A stretch of DNA of 36,221 nt from Oscillospiraceae bacterium (GTDB lineage: Bacteria > Bacillota > Clostridia > Oscillospirales > JAKOTC01). The position numbers and the translations under genes are program-made. The stretch lies in the NCBI GenBank assembly GCA_035353335.1, contig DAOPZJ010000009.1, forward strand, positions 20,542-56,762, given 5' to 3'. Positions 1 to 8,022 of the stretch are shown in pieces; the stretch's first letter is position 1; every line of letters begins with the position of its first letter. The notes beneath the pieces were generated by a model. It was not told where the DNA came from, did no database searches, and saw only the letters and a list, made by a program, of their open reading frames with translations.

Positions 1-1553
1 TCCGCTTTCGGCGTGATAATGCCATAATCCTCGGTCACGCCCGAAATCGGATAATAACGCTTAGCTTTATATCGTACATTCGTCTCGATATTCGTAATCG
101 TATTTTCACCCCAGAAATCACCGCCGAAGAACGGGCAGAAGACCACGCGGACTTCTCCGGGAACACCTGCGCAAAAAACGCCGTCCAAATCGGAATAAGA
201 ACAGGGTTTTTTCACCCATTCGGGGTGTCGTTCAAATTTATGCCACGGAAATTGCATTAAAAACTTTTTACTCTCGCCGACTTGCCATGAACCGGGCAGT
301 AAATATGCCTCCTGCCAAGGGGTATCGCCCCAGGTCGCGCCGTGCGGTGACGGACCGTAGGGTTTGCCGATGGTGTTTAACTGCCAGATGCCGTTTGCGC
401 CGTAGGTGTGCCCGCAGCAGCCCGTGAGCACGTTAGCCCAGAAACAGTAGCGCTGGATATCCGGTCCGCTCGATCCGCAGATGCCCTCGTAGTTGACCTC
501 GGCATCGATGACCGGCATCTTTTTGCGGTCTACTGCCGCTTTGACCTGTTTGATCGTCGGAAGCAGAGACAGAGGCCCGGCGTGCCCGGTTTGGAGCATA
601 TCCAAATCGAGCAGGGTTTCGTCCTCAAGCTGCTCATGCCCGTTCTGGGTCGGGTGAATTGTGATCAGCCGCTTAAACGGATCGTTTTTTTTGACATGGC
701 GGGTCAGTTCTGTCCATTCTTTGCGGGCTTTTTGAATATATTGTTCATAAGTGATCTTGCCGGAGACCAGATCGGGATCGTCGTAAAAAGCCATATTCGC
801 CTCGCCCGCGATGCACCAAACGACCGGGTATGCCGCCCAGCGCGCGAGCAGATAGTTCCAGTGCCTGCGGATGTTCTCGATGCCCGCAAAGCCCGTGAAA
901 AAGCCCCAGCAGCCGACGATGCAGGGCACGATCCCCTGATCGATAAGATATTGTATCTTTTTATCGGCAGCGTCGAAATAAGCCGGGTTGACCGCTTTGA
1001 ATTCGGGATCCCACGGGAAGCCCGCCTCGTTTGTGCCGCGCTCGTCAAACGGCTTCATATCCGGGTAGAGTCCCGCGATGATCTGAACCACCGAAAAGCC
1101 CTTTTCAACGCGGTCTGCGGTCAGTTTTTTAAATCCGTCCGGCCACGAAAGGCGGGTTGTAAATGCCATCCACCAAGTGTCGCCGAGCCAGAAAAAAGGC
1201 GTTCCGTCGGTATGTTCAAGATATTTATTTCCGCTGTTCTTTTGAACCGCGCCGTGTTTATAAAGCGGGTTTTCGCCGGTATAAGCAGTCACTTCCACTT
1301 CGCCCGTCAAGCCGTTCAGGCCGGAATTTCCGCTGTCGCTGCAAGCGGTTGTAAAACGGTGTGTGCCGACCAAATTCGAGCTGTACCGAATATGCCAAAG
1401 ATTGCTGCCCGCCCAAAAAGCGAGAACCTTTTTGATGCTGCCGTCAGGTGAGGTGAAAGAGGCAGAAACCGAGATTTCATTAAAAGGGTCACAGTAACTT
1501 CTCTCGGAATGCAGAATAATTTCAACGACTTCATTCTTTTTCGTTTGGTACAA
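1..1553 (-). CDS. DUF4038/GH140-like glycoside hydrolase (C-terminus cut by window edge)
   Basis: An open minus-strand frame of 517 codons runs from a TTG start to the window edge without a stop. The TTG is chosen because AGGAGG lies about 7 bases upstream and a good promoter precedes it. The first ~100 residues look like the beta-sandwich (DUF5060-like) domain of this family. A TIM-barrel region follows with the signature WLGDTWWMAFTTRLSW, then VWCIAGEANM and VIDAEVNYEG, whose Glu/Asp residues are candidate catalytic acids. The family includes apiosidases of GH140 that act on plant pectin side chains. No signal peptide is seen, so the enzyme is probably cytoplasmic and acts on imported oligosaccharides. 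It is divergent from the oxidoreductase at 1726. Family placement is from motif recognition; the substrate is not known. The long antisense frame on the plus strand here is a shadow. Confidence 0.85.
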   Translation of the reverse strand, partial: MYQTKKNEVVEIILHSERSYCDPFNEISVSASFTSPDGSIKKVLAFWAGSNLWHIRYSSNLVGTHRFTTACSDSGNSGLNGLTGEVEVTAYTGENPLYKHGAVQKNSGNKYLEHTDGTPFFWLGDTWWMAFTTRLSWPDGFKKLTADRVEKGFSVVQIIAGLYPDMKPFDERGTNEAGFPWDPEFKAVNPAYFDAADKKIQYLIDQGIVPCIVGCWGFFTGFAGIENIRRHWNYLLARWAAYPVVWCIAGEANMAFYDDPDLVSGKITYEQYIQKARKEWTELTRHVKKNDPFKRLITIHPTQNGHEQLEDETLLDLDMLQTGHAGPLSLLPTIKQVKAAVDRKKMPVIDAEVNYEGICGSSGPDIQRYCFWANVLTGCCGHTYGANGIWQLNTIGKPYGPSPHGATWGDTPWQEAYLLPGSWQVGESKKFLMQFPWHKFERHPEWVKKPCSYSDLDGVFCAGVPGEVRVVFCPFFGGDFWGENTITNIETNVRYKAKRYYPISGVTEDYGIITPKA

Positions 1554-1589
1554 AATAATCCCTCCTGTTTTTCGGTGACGTCTTGATAC

Positions 1590-1618
1590 ATTTTACCAGT
1601 GCGCTGACTTTTTTTCAA
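1590..1618 (-). promoter_or_regulatory. SigA-type promoter for the glycoside hydrolase
   Basis: Read on the minus strand: -35 TTGAAA (1613-1618), a 17 bp spacer and -10 TAAAAT (1590-1595), about 37 bases before the TTG start at 1553. It is back to back with the promoter at 1668-1696. Confidence 0.65.
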
Positions 1619-1667
1619 GCGTTCTATTAAAACAAAGCCCTCCCGGTATTTTTAATCTATCAGCTTA

Positions 1668-1696
1668 TAGACAAATTGCGCGATTTCATATACAAT
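1668..1696 (+). promoter_or_regulatory. SigA-type promoter for the Gfo/Idh/MocA gene
   Basis: -35 TAGACA (1668-1673), a 17 bp spacer and -10 TACAAT (1691-1696), each 5 of 6 to consensus, 29 bases before the ATG at 1726. Confidence 0.6.
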
Positions 1697-1725
1697 TATT
1701 TATGAATTGATTTTGAGGTGATACA

Positions 1726-2982
1726 ATGAAAAAAATTAAAGCTGTATTGATAGGAGCGGGTTCACGGTCGACCGCTTACGGACCGTATGCGATCAATCAA
1801 CCGGATGAGCTGCAGTTTGTCGCGGTTGCGGAACCCGATGCCGAGAGAAGAAACCGATTTGCGGACATACACGGCATCCCCGAGCAACTTCGTTTTTCCG
1901 ATTATAAGGAACTGTTAGGCAGAGAGCTTCTCGGCGATGCGGCGGTCATCTGCACTCATGATAAATTGCATTTCGACCCTGCCGTCAAGGCACTGGAGAA
2001 GGGTTATCATGTATTGCTCGAAAAGCCGATGGCTGCAACCCCGTCTGAATGCATGCTCTTAGCGGAAGCTGCCGAAGAGTATGACAGGGTATTTTCGATC
2101 TGTCATGTCCTGCGGTATACGGATTTTTTCGGAACCATCAAAAAACTCTTGGATGACGGGAGAATCGGAAAACTTATCTCTATTCAGCATAATGAAAACG
2201 TCGCTTTTTGGCATCAGGCACACGGTTTTGTCAGAGGCGGGTTTCGGAATTCCGACGAATCAAGCCCGATGATCCTTTCAAAATGCTGTCATGATATGGA
2301 CATCATGCTCTGGCTTGCCGGTGACGATTGTGTACGTCTTTCATCGTTCGGTACCCTTTCCCATTTCAAGCCCGAAAACGCGCCGGTCGGAGCTCCTGCC
2401 AGATGTCTTGACGGATGTCCTGTGGAAAAAGAATGTCCGTATTATGCCCCGAAGCAATACCTGTCCGTGAATACGGGGTGGCCTACTTCGGCAATCTGCA
2501 ATGACATGAGCATCGAGGGCAGGACAAAAGCGCTTCGCGAAGGACCTTACGGGAGATGCGTCTATCATTGCGACAACAACGTGGTCGATCATCAGGTCGT
2601 CAATTTGGAATTCGCGAATGAAGTCACTGCGGCTTTTACGATGTGCGCATTTACGTATGAATGCAACAGGACAATCAAGCTCATGGGAACAAAGGGAGAA
2701 ATTAGGGGCTCGATGCTAAAAAATGAAATCGAGATTCACAATTTCACCGGAGAACATGAAATTATCAACCTGCAGCAGTCGCAATATGGCCACGGCGGGG
2801 GTGATTTCGGTCTGATGAGGGATTTTCTGCGACTTGTCCAGGGCGACGGAGAAGCCGAGGGGCTCACTTCGGTAAAAAAATCCGTTCAAAGCCACATCAT
2901 GTCTTTTGCAGCTGAAAAAGCACGCCTTGAGGGAACTGTGATAAACATAAAAGAATATATAGAAAGTGTGAAAAACAATTAA
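1726..2982 (+). CDS. Gfo/Idh/MocA family NAD(P)-dependent oxidoreductase with Cys-rich insert
   Basis: 418 residues; the ATG follows GAGGTGATACA. The N-terminal Rossmann domain has the dinucleotide motif GAGSR at about residue 10 and the family EKP motif at 99-101. The substrate domain carries the H-D-x-D motif at 189-192. Such enzymes oxidise or reduce sugars, inositols and related polyols. Between residues 227 and 282 there is an insertion with six cysteines (C227, C231, C237, C258, C278, C282) in CxxxC-like spacing, which I recall from a Bacillota subset of this family and which might bind a metal; that role is inference. It is divergent from the glycosidase, so a shared role in sugar breakdown is plausible. 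Substrate unknown. Confidence 0.88.
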   Translation: MKKIKAVLIGAGSRSTAYGPYAINQPDELQFVAVAEPDAERRNRFADIHGIPEQLRFSDYKELLGRELLGDAAVICTHDKLHFDPAVKALEKGYHVLLEKPMAATPSECMLLAEAAEEYDRVFSICHVLRYTDFFGTIKKLLDDGRIGKLISIQHNENVAFWHQAHGFVRGGFRNSDESSPMILSKCCHDMDIMLWLAGDDCVRLSSFGTLSHFKPENAPVGAPARCLDGCPVEKECPYYAPKQYLSVNTGWPTSAICNDMSIEGRTKALREGPYGRCVYHCDNNVVDHQVVNLEFANEVTAAFTMCAFTYECNRTIKLMGTKGEIRGSMLKNEIEIHNFTGEHEIINLQQSQYGHGGGDFGLMRDFLRLVQGDGEAEGLTSVKKSVQSHIMSFAAEKARLEGTVINIKEYIESVKNN

Positions 2983-2997
2983 ATATTAAGCTATTCT

Positions 2998-3027
2998 CTT
3001 GTAATATTTACAAGAATATGTTATAAT
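2998..3027 (+). promoter_or_regulatory. Promoter of adenine deaminase with palindromic operator candidate
   Basis: -35 TTGTAA (2999-3004), a 17 bp spacer and -10 TATAAT (3022-3027). A perfect dyad CTTGTAA-TAT-TTACAAG (2998-3014) covers the -35 and the upstream part of the spacer, a normal position for a repressor site. The regulator is unknown. No purine riboswitch core is seen in the ~50-base leader. Confidence 0.65.
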
Positions 3028-3083
3028 CCGAAAAATTCTTTCAATCATATGAATATGGGGGGACTTTTTAAAGAAAGGATTAT

Positions 3084-4784
3084 ATGCTTAATTATCAAAA
3101 ATCACTCAAAGCGGTCATCGGCAAGCAAAAAGCGGACAAGGTCTTTTTAAACGCTCGGGTGGTCAATGTCTATTCCGGCGAGATTTTAAAGGCCGATATC
3201 GCGATTTGCGGAGATACAATCGTCGGCGTTGGGGACTATAAAGGCGAAACCGAAATCGACCTCGGCGGCAAAATCGTCATCCCCGGATTGATTGACGCGC
3301 ATCTGCACCTTGAATCCGCTGCGGCGAGGCCTGAGGAAACCGTATCGCTCTGCGCAAAAAGCGGAACACTCGGTTTTATCATCGACCCTCACGAAGCCGC
3401 AAATGTCGCGGGTAGCGCGGGGATCGACTATATGCTTGAGGCAACTGCCGATCTTCCGGCGGATGTATACATGATGCTTCCGTCTTGTGTACCGTCGATT
3501 CCGACCGAGGACAACGGCGGGGTTTTCGATATCGAAATGATGAAAAAATACCTCGATAACCCACGTGTATTAGGTCTTGGCGAAGTCATGGATATCCCAG
3601 CCGTCGTCAGTAAAGACAAGGCAATGGCGGAAAAATTACAGCTGTTTACGAACCGAATCATAGACGGACACATCGGGGAAAAGAACGACAAAGAGATCGC
3701 TGCCTGCCGTTTGGCGAGCATCATAACCGACCACGAGTGTTGTGACATCGACTCGGCTATTCGGCAGCTGCGCGCGGGTTTTTGGGTTTTTATCCGTGAA
3801 GGCAGTGCAGCGCACAATTTGGAAGCGCTCGTTAAAGGGATCCTCGAAAAGAACCTGCCGACCGAGCGATTTTGCATGTGTACCGACGACAAGCACATCG
3901 CTGATATCAAGCGCGAGGGACATATTGTCGCAAATATCAGAAAAGCCGTTGCGTTGGGTCTTGATCCGATCGAAGCAATAAAAATGGCTACGGTTAACCC
4001 GGCGGCTTGTTACGGATTAAAAGAAATCGGTGCAATCGCACCCGGCAAAAAGGCAAATTTCGTTGTCGTCGAGGATTTAAAGGATTTTAAAATCAAAGAT
4101 GTCTATTACCACGGCGAGAGCGTTTTATATACCGATATGAAAAAAATGCAAATTCCGACGATTCTTAAAAAGACAGTCAATATCGTAAATGTCAATGCAT
4201 CGCAACTCCGGCTTGAGACCTCGGGGCAAAAAACGCCGGTGATCTGTATTGTCCCCGGCCAAATTCTGACCGAGCGCGAGGATGTGGTTTTGCCGCATTC
4301 CGACGGCCCTTTTGTTCCCGACAGAATTTATAATAAAGTCGCTGTTTTTGAGCGGCACAAAGCCACCGGTAAAGTTGGGGTTGCCGCACTCAAAGGTTTC
4401 GGCATAGAGAATGGCGCGATCGCCTCTACGGTCGCACACGATTCCCACAACCTGATCGTCGTGGGAGATAACGACCGTGATATACTCGTTGCAGTCTCAG
4501 CATTGATTGAGCGGCAGGGCGGATATGCGCTCGTTAAAAACGGCAGAGTCATTAATCTGGTTGGCCTCGAAGTTTTGGGTTTGATGCCGGTTTCAAACGC
4601 TGATTTTGTGCAAAACGAAATCGCCCGGCTGATTAAAAACGCCCATGAAATGGGCGTGAACACAGGTATCGATCCGCTGGTGACATTATCGTTTTTATCC
4701 CTGCCCGTGATTCCAAAGCTTCGCATCACGACCGGAGGTCTTTATGATACCCTCAAAGGTGAATATTTAAAAATTCAGGGTTAA
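3084..4784 (+). CDS. ade: Adenine deaminase (AdeC type)
   Basis: 566 residues, within the usual 550-600 range. It deaminates adenine to hypoxanthine and ammonia in purine salvage, in the cytoplasm. The amidohydrolase metal motif appears as DAHLHLES near residues 71-78, followed by IDPHEAANV and, further on, TDHECCD and CTDDKH, all in the order known for AdeC. The C-terminal third has the family-specific domain with GVAALKGFGIENGAIASTVA and HDSHNL. The start is set by AAAGGA four bases before the ATG. The commonly seen DGHVHxES is DAHLHLES here, a mild variation. Its own promoter carries a dyad, so it is probably regulated separately from the upstream oxidoreductase. It converges on the minus-strand thioesterase 30 bases on, with no clear terminator between. 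Confidence 0.92.
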   Translation: MLNYQKSLKAVIGKQKADKVFLNARVVNVYSGEILKADIAICGDTIVGVGDYKGETEIDLGGKIVIPGLIDAHLHLESAAARPEETVSLCAKSGTLGFIIDPHEAANVAGSAGIDYMLEATADLPADVYMMLPSCVPSIPTEDNGGVFDIEMMKKYLDNPRVLGLGEVMDIPAVVSKDKAMAEKLQLFTNRIIDGHIGEKNDKEIAACRLASIITDHECCDIDSAIRQLRAGFWVFIREGSAAHNLEALVKGILEKNLPTERFCMCTDDKHIADIKREGHIVANIRKAVALGLDPIEAIKMATVNPAACYGLKEIGAIAPGKKANFVVVEDLKDFKIKDVYYHGESVLYTDMKKMQIPTILKKTVNIVNVNASQLRLETSGQKTPVICIVPGQILTEREDVVLPHSDGPFVPDRIYNKVAVFERHKATGKVGVAALKGFGIENGAIASTVAHDSHNLIVVGDNDRDILVAVSALIERQGGYALVKNGRVINLVGLEVLGLMPVSNADFVQNEIARLIKNAHEMGVNTGIDPLVTLSFLSLPVIPKLRITTGGLYDTLKGEYLKIQG

Positions 4785-4814
4785 GTTATATTTAATTTAA
4801 CAGCGGATAGAAAC

Positions 4815-5222
4815 CTACATTGCTTTACAGGCTTTTCGAAATCCGGTTGCCGAAACAGAAGCGACTTTGGTGCCAAGTTCGTCTGTAACATCGACGATGA
4901 AATAGCAGGTGCTTTTTCCGCCTTTGACACAGGTTGCTTCCGCAAACAGGATTTGTCCTTTTGCGACGCTCAAAAATGCGATTTGTGAGGTCAGCGATTG
5001 GGTCATGATCCCGCAGGAATTGGCAGCGACCGCAAACGTTAAATCAGCCAGCGTGAAGATTGCGCCGCCCATGACGGTGTTCGCCGCGTTTAGGTGTTTC
5101 GGTGAAATATAAAGGCGGCATTTGGCATAATTCGGCTTAACTTCCAAAATCTCAATACCGGTTGTCTCAACGGCGTAGATATCGGCTTTAAAAAATTCTT
5201 TTGCTTTTTCGGTCAGATCCAT
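4815..5222 (-). CDS. Hotdog-fold thioesterase, PaaI/YdiI-like
   Basis: 135 residues, the typical length of a single hotdog domain. The core motif NTVMGGAIFTLADLTFAVAAN (about residues 48-68) matches the PaaI family helix, with the usual His-Gly-Gly replaced by Met-Gly-Gly and the Asp in LAD retained. The C-terminal strand pattern also fits. Family members hydrolyse acyl-CoA thioesters in the cytoplasm; the substrate cannot be told. AAGGGA precedes the ATG by about 7 bases. It lies 15 bases downstream of the alpha/beta hydrolase on the same strand and is probably co-transcribed with it. Confidence 0.85.
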   Translation of the reverse strand: MDLTEKAKEFFKADIYAVETTGIEILEVKPNYAKCRLYISPKHLNAANTVMGGAIFTLADLTFAVAANSCGIMTQSLTSQIAFLSVAKGQILFAEATCVKGGKSTCYFIVDVTDELGTKVASVSATGFRKACKAM

Positions 5223-5237
5223 GGTTGATTCCCTTTT

Positions 5238-6230
5238 TTATTTTTGGTATTTTTGTAAGAATTCGGTGATGACTTTTTCATAACCCTCGGGATCAACGCA
5301 GCAGGCACCGGCATGATCAGCGCCGGGCACGACGAATTTTTCTTTCGGTCCCGTTGTCGCTGCATAGACCTCGTCGATCATAAAGGCGGGCACGAAATTA
5401 TCATCCGAACCGTGGATAAATAATGTCGGAAGGCGGTTATTTTTCAGCTGCTTGACCGAGCTCGCTTCCCGGAATCCCCAGCCCCCGCGAATTCTGCAGA
5501 CAAGCCCGGCATATTGTAAAAGCGGGAAGGGCATGATGTTGAAATAAAATCTCAGGCAATGGGCGAATTGATCGGCCGCAGAAGTATATCCGCAATCCTC
5601 GATGATCGCTTTGACGTTGCAGGGTAATTTTTCCCCGGAAGCCATCATCACAGTGGCCGCACCCATGCTGATGCCGAACAGTACGAGTTCGCAGTTTGGA
5701 TTTTCCGAGACGAGCAGCTCGACCCATTTGATGAGGTCAAGCCGGTCATTCCAGCCCATGCAGATGACTTTCCCCTCGCTCTTTCCGTGTCCGCGCAGGT
5801 CGGGTATCAGGACGGAAAATTCGGCTTTATAGAAGTTTTTTGCCAAATGCCGATACATCGTATGGTCACCGCCGTAGCCGTGCACCATGACGACCTGGCG
5901 CTTCACATTCGAATCCCCGATTTGATAAGCAAACAGCTTCAATCCGTCATCGGAGGTAATCTGACGCTCTCTGCGCCTTTCGAATATCCCATTCCATTCT
6001 GTATCATTCGGGTCCTGATCGAACAGATTCGGAGCCGGACATTCTTTCGAGGACTTCTCATGTTCTGCGGATGGCAGTTTATCAAAATTGATCCGGTTGA
6101 ATTTTCGATTGAGCGCGTAATTATAGAGCAGATTGCCGAGCGCGAACGCAGGAATGACTGTGACGCCGGCCAGTAGTCCCAGGCAGCTGTTCATCACATA
6201 TTTTCCCGTTAGGGCTTTTTTTAATTTCAT
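5238..6230 (-). CDS. Membrane-anchored alpha/beta hydrolase
   Basis: 330 residues. One hydrophobic segment at about 15-37 probably anchors the protein in the membrane. The hydrolase domain follows: oxyanion-hole HG at 117-118 (VVMVHGYGG), nucleophile elbow GISMG with Ser188, acidic residue Asp276 or Asp277 in HGSDDNFVP, and His306 in GADHAG. It resembles the YqkD-like serine hydrolases of Bacillota. The substrate is unknown; an ester or a lipid is plausible. GGAG lies about 8 bases before the ATG. The thioesterase follows 15 bases downstream, and the 53-residue membrane protein lies 42 bases upstream, suggesting a three-gene unit driven from the promoter at 6480-6509. Confidence 0.85.
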   Translation of the reverse strand: MKLKKALTGKYVMNSCLGLLAGVTVIPAFALGNLLYNYALNRKFNRINFDKLPSAEHEKSSKECPAPNLFDQDPNDTEWNGIFERRRERQITSDDGLKLFAYQIGDSNVKRQVVMVHGYGGDHTMYRHLAKNFYKAEFSVLIPDLRGHGKSEGKVICMGWNDRLDLIKWVELLVSENPNCELVLFGISMGAATVMMASGEKLPCNVKAIIEDCGYTSAADQFAHCLRFYFNIMPFPLLQYAGLVCRIRGGWGFREASSVKQLKNNRLPTLFIHGSDDNFVPAFMIDEVYAATTGPKEKFVVPGADHAGACCVDPEGYEKVITEFLQKYQK

Positions 6231-6272
6231 TCCATGTCTCCGTCCTCGCCGTTACGGCGAAAATGTTCTATT

Positions 6273-6434
6273 TTATCTCCTTCTGTGGCAGGGTCGGTCG
6301 CATAAATACCGGATGATGATGAAAACTGCGCCCCCGCAGATCAAAACTGCCCAAAACGCCGGAACAACCAGTGCGATAATCACGCCGCCTACGATACCAC
6401 CGGAGATAAAAACGGCATATTTGAATTCCATCAT
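6273..6434 (-). CDS. Small hydrophobic membrane protein (53 aa)
   Basis: A 53-residue frame that starts MMEFKYAVFISGG, has two hydrophobic stretches (about 7-25 and 26-43) joined at a proline, and ends in a basic Cys/Arg tail (CDRPCHRRR). It has a full GGAGG 6-7 bases before the first ATG, which together with a promoter at 6480-6509 argues that it is real despite its size. It lies 42 bases upstream of the alpha/beta hydrolase and probably forms one transcript with it and the thioesterase. I do not recognise a family. The second ATG (6431) is an alternative start. Confidence 0.7.
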   Translation of the reverse strand: MMEFKYAVFISGGIVGGVIIALVVPAFWAVLICGGAVFIIIRYLCDRPCHRRR

Positions 6435-6447
6435 AAAAAATTCCTCC

Positions 6448-6468
6448 AAACATAACCCGGTTATGTTT
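6448..6468. promoter_or_regulatory. 21-bp perfect palindrome, operator or 5' UTR hairpin
   Basis: Arms AAACATAACC and GGTTATGTTT flank a single base. It sits between the predicted transcription start (about 6473, minus strand) and the GGAGG of the 53-residue membrane protein, so it can act as a repressor site or as a 5' stem in the mRNA. No T-tract follows, so it is not a terminator. Confidence 0.6.
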
Positions 6469-6479
6469 AACTATACTCA

Positions 6480-6509
6480 AGTATATGTTTTTCGGAATGA
6501 CGGTGTTAA
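6480..6509 (-). promoter_or_regulatory. SigA-type promoter for the small membrane protein unit
   Basis: Minus strand: -35 TTAACA (6504-6509), an 18 bp spacer and -10 TATACT (6480-6485). The -35 overlaps the last codons of ispE. A second dyad, TATACT-TG-AGTATA on the minus strand (6472-6485), overlaps the -10. Confidence 0.55.
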
Positions 6510-7351
6510 CCGAAAATGCTGACGCCTCTGCGCTCGGGTTTGGCGCGAATGACCCGATATCCCAGCGAAATAAGTTGGTTTTCACAAATCTTGTCAGGAC
6601 TCTCGAACATCGCAAAAGCGGAAGGGCCGCTGCCGGAGAGGCCGAAACAAACGGGGAAACGGGACTTTATAACTGTAAAAGCCGCATCGAAACAATCTCC
6701 GTAGAGCGGAAGAAAATCATTATGTATACCGGAGCGCAACCCTCTGAAATCGAAAGTTTCAAGAATATTCGGCGTCGGTTTTTCGCTTGGGAAACGACGG
6801 TCATATTCCGCGAACATCTGAGCGGTACCCGGCTTCGCCTCTTTTGAGAAAATTAAAAATTCGCAGTCGGGAATCGGCGAAAGGGGCTTCACGGTTTCAC
6901 CGGCACCAGTTACCAAAGCGGTAGAACCGACGATGCAGAAAGGCACATCGGCGCCGACGCCGAAGCCTGCGGCGCAGAGTTCCGATGGGGAGAGCCCCGT
7001 TCGGAACAATTCGTTGAGACAGCATAATACCGCAGCGCCGTCCGCGCTGCCGCCGCCGAGGCCTGCGGCGATCGGGATATTTTTTTCGATATCAATGAGA
7101 AGGCCGGGATTTTTCACGCCTGATGCCTGAAAAAATGCTTTTGCTGCTGAAACAGTGATGTCCTTTTCACCGGCAGTGCCGGTTCCCGGGATTATTGTGC
7201 CTTCGGTTGTGAGGGTCAGCGTGACGCGGTCGCAGAGCGAAATGCTCTGCATCACCGAGTGAAGTTCATGAAAGCCGTCCGCGCGTTTCGAAAGAACCGA
7301 AAGTGACAAATTTAATTTTGCAAATGCGAGCGCCCGGACGATACCGTTCAA
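6506..7351 (-). CDS. ispE: 4-diphosphocytidyl-2-C-methyl-D-erythritol kinase
   Basis: 281 residues from the chosen TTG start, the normal length for IspE, which phosphorylates CDP-methylerythritol with ATP in the MEP isoprenoid pathway. The GHMP kinase motifs are all present: AKLNLSLSVLSKRADGFHEL at the N-terminus with Lys12, PIAAGLGGGSADGAA at about 93-107 for ATP binding, and FGLSGSGPSAFAMF near the C-terminus. The TTG at 7351 is preferred because AAGGGG lies about 8 bases upstream and the alignment to the family begins there; the longer frame upstream runs through the promoter. It is divergent from the gene at 7465, with adjacent promoters. Confidence 0.92.
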   Translation of the reverse strand: MNGIVRALAFAKLNLSLSVLSKRADGFHELHSVMQSISLCDRVTLTLTTEGTIIPGTGTAGEKDITVSAAKAFFQASGVKNPGLLIDIEKNIPIAAGLGGGSADGAAVLCCLNELFRTGLSPSELCAAGFGVGADVPFCIVGSTALVTGAGETVKPLSPIPDCEFLIFSKEAKPGTAQMFAEYDRRFPSEKPTPNILETFDFRGLRSGIHNDFLPLYGDCFDAAFTVIKSRFPVCFGLSGSGPSAFAMFESPDKICENQLISLGYRVIRAKPERRGVSIFG

Positions 7352-7376
7352 AAACTCCACCCCTTTTTCGATTAAA

Positions 7377-7405
7377 AAGATACCATAAAAGGCAAAAAAA
7401 GTCAA
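7377..7405 (-). promoter_or_regulatory. ispE promoter
   Basis: Minus strand: -35 TTGACT (7400-7405), a 17 bp spacer and -10 TATCTT (7377-7382), 25 bases before the TTG start. Only 2 bases separate its -35 from that of the divergent promoter. Confidence 0.55.
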
Positions 7406-7407
7406 GG

Positions 7408-7436
7408 TTGAAAATTCCTTTCTGCTGTGGTAAAAT
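7408..7436 (+). promoter_or_regulatory. Promoter of the two-TM protein gene at 7465
   Basis: -35 TTGAAA (7408-7413), a 17 bp spacer and -10 TAAAAT (7431-7436), 28 bases before the ATG. It is back to back with the ispE promoter. Confidence 0.65.
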
Positions 7437-7464
7437 AGCATTAATATGTAACTTGGAGGACGAT

Positions 7465-8022
7465 ATGGAGCAGTATTACGAGCAGACAGTGCAGAAAATT
7501 CCTACATTGGGCGAGAAACTCCTCGCCGTACTGGTGTGGGTTGGAGCTGTCTCGGCTTCCGTCGGCGGATTTTATCTAATGATGATTCGGTTTCCTCAAT
7601 ACGGCGGTGGTCTGCTCGCTATTATTTTTATGATCATGGTCATCATGCTCGCGCTGCTGTATACCAAGCGGCTCAGCCCGGAATTTTACTATGAATATAC
7701 CGGAGATTGGGTGAGTATTGATAAAATTTTGAAAAAAGGTACGCGCCAAACCCTGACTCGAATCAATTTTTCACGTATCACCGCTTTCGGAAAATACACA
7801 CCCGCAAAAAAAAGAAGTTATAAACCCTATCACACTTACAGCGCGTATACGGGACGGGCCAAAAAGCTTTGGTATTCGGTGTGTCTTGCCGAGCAAGGCA
7901 GAAAAGACATGGTGATCTTTGAACCAGACGAACAGATGCTCGAACTGATCAAACAATCTCTGCCGGTCCAGCTGCGTCTTGCGGCGTTCGGAAAAGGAAA
8001 AGAACATGCACCGCAATCTTAA
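7465..8022 (+). CDS. Two-TM membrane protein with cytoplasmic PH-like domain (uncharacterised)
   Basis: 185 residues. The ATG is chosen for the GGAGG five bases upstream; the longer open frame from 7303 crosses the promoter. Two hydrophobic segments (about residues 15-35 and 42-62) are followed by a soluble part rich in beta-type pattern and basic residues, including KKGTRQTLTRINFSRITAFGKYTPAKKRSYKPYHTYSAY and VIFEPDEQMLELIKQSL. The layout of two TM helices followed by a YcxB/bPH2-like domain is common in Bacillota, but I can only suggest it. It is divergent from ispE. The next gene starts 130 bases on. Function unknown. Confidence 0.7.
   Translation: MEQYYEQTVQKIPTLGEKLLAVLVWVGAVSASVGGFYLMMIRFPQYGGGLLAIIFMIMVIMLALLYTKRLSPEFYYEYTGDWVSIDKILKKGTRQTLTRINFSRITAFGKYTPAKKRSYKPYHTYSAYTGRAKKLWYSVCLAEQGRKDMVIFEPDEQMLELIKQSLPVQLRLAAFGKGKEHAPQS

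Noticed and set aside
408..1451. Plus-strand open frame of 347 residues
   Set aside because: It is antisense to the glycoside hydrolase, whose frame has clear family motifs, a ribosome binding site and a promoter; the plus frame has no recognisable domain and no start signal.
3028..3083. Purine riboswitch upstream of adenine deaminase
   Set aside because: The leader is only about 50 bases and lacks the three-way junction core; only promoter and dyad are supported.
6448..6490. MerR-type promoter with 19-bp spacer around the palindrome
   Set aside because: The implied -10 would put the transcription start at or inside the GGAGG, so the promoter at 6480-6509 is a better fit.
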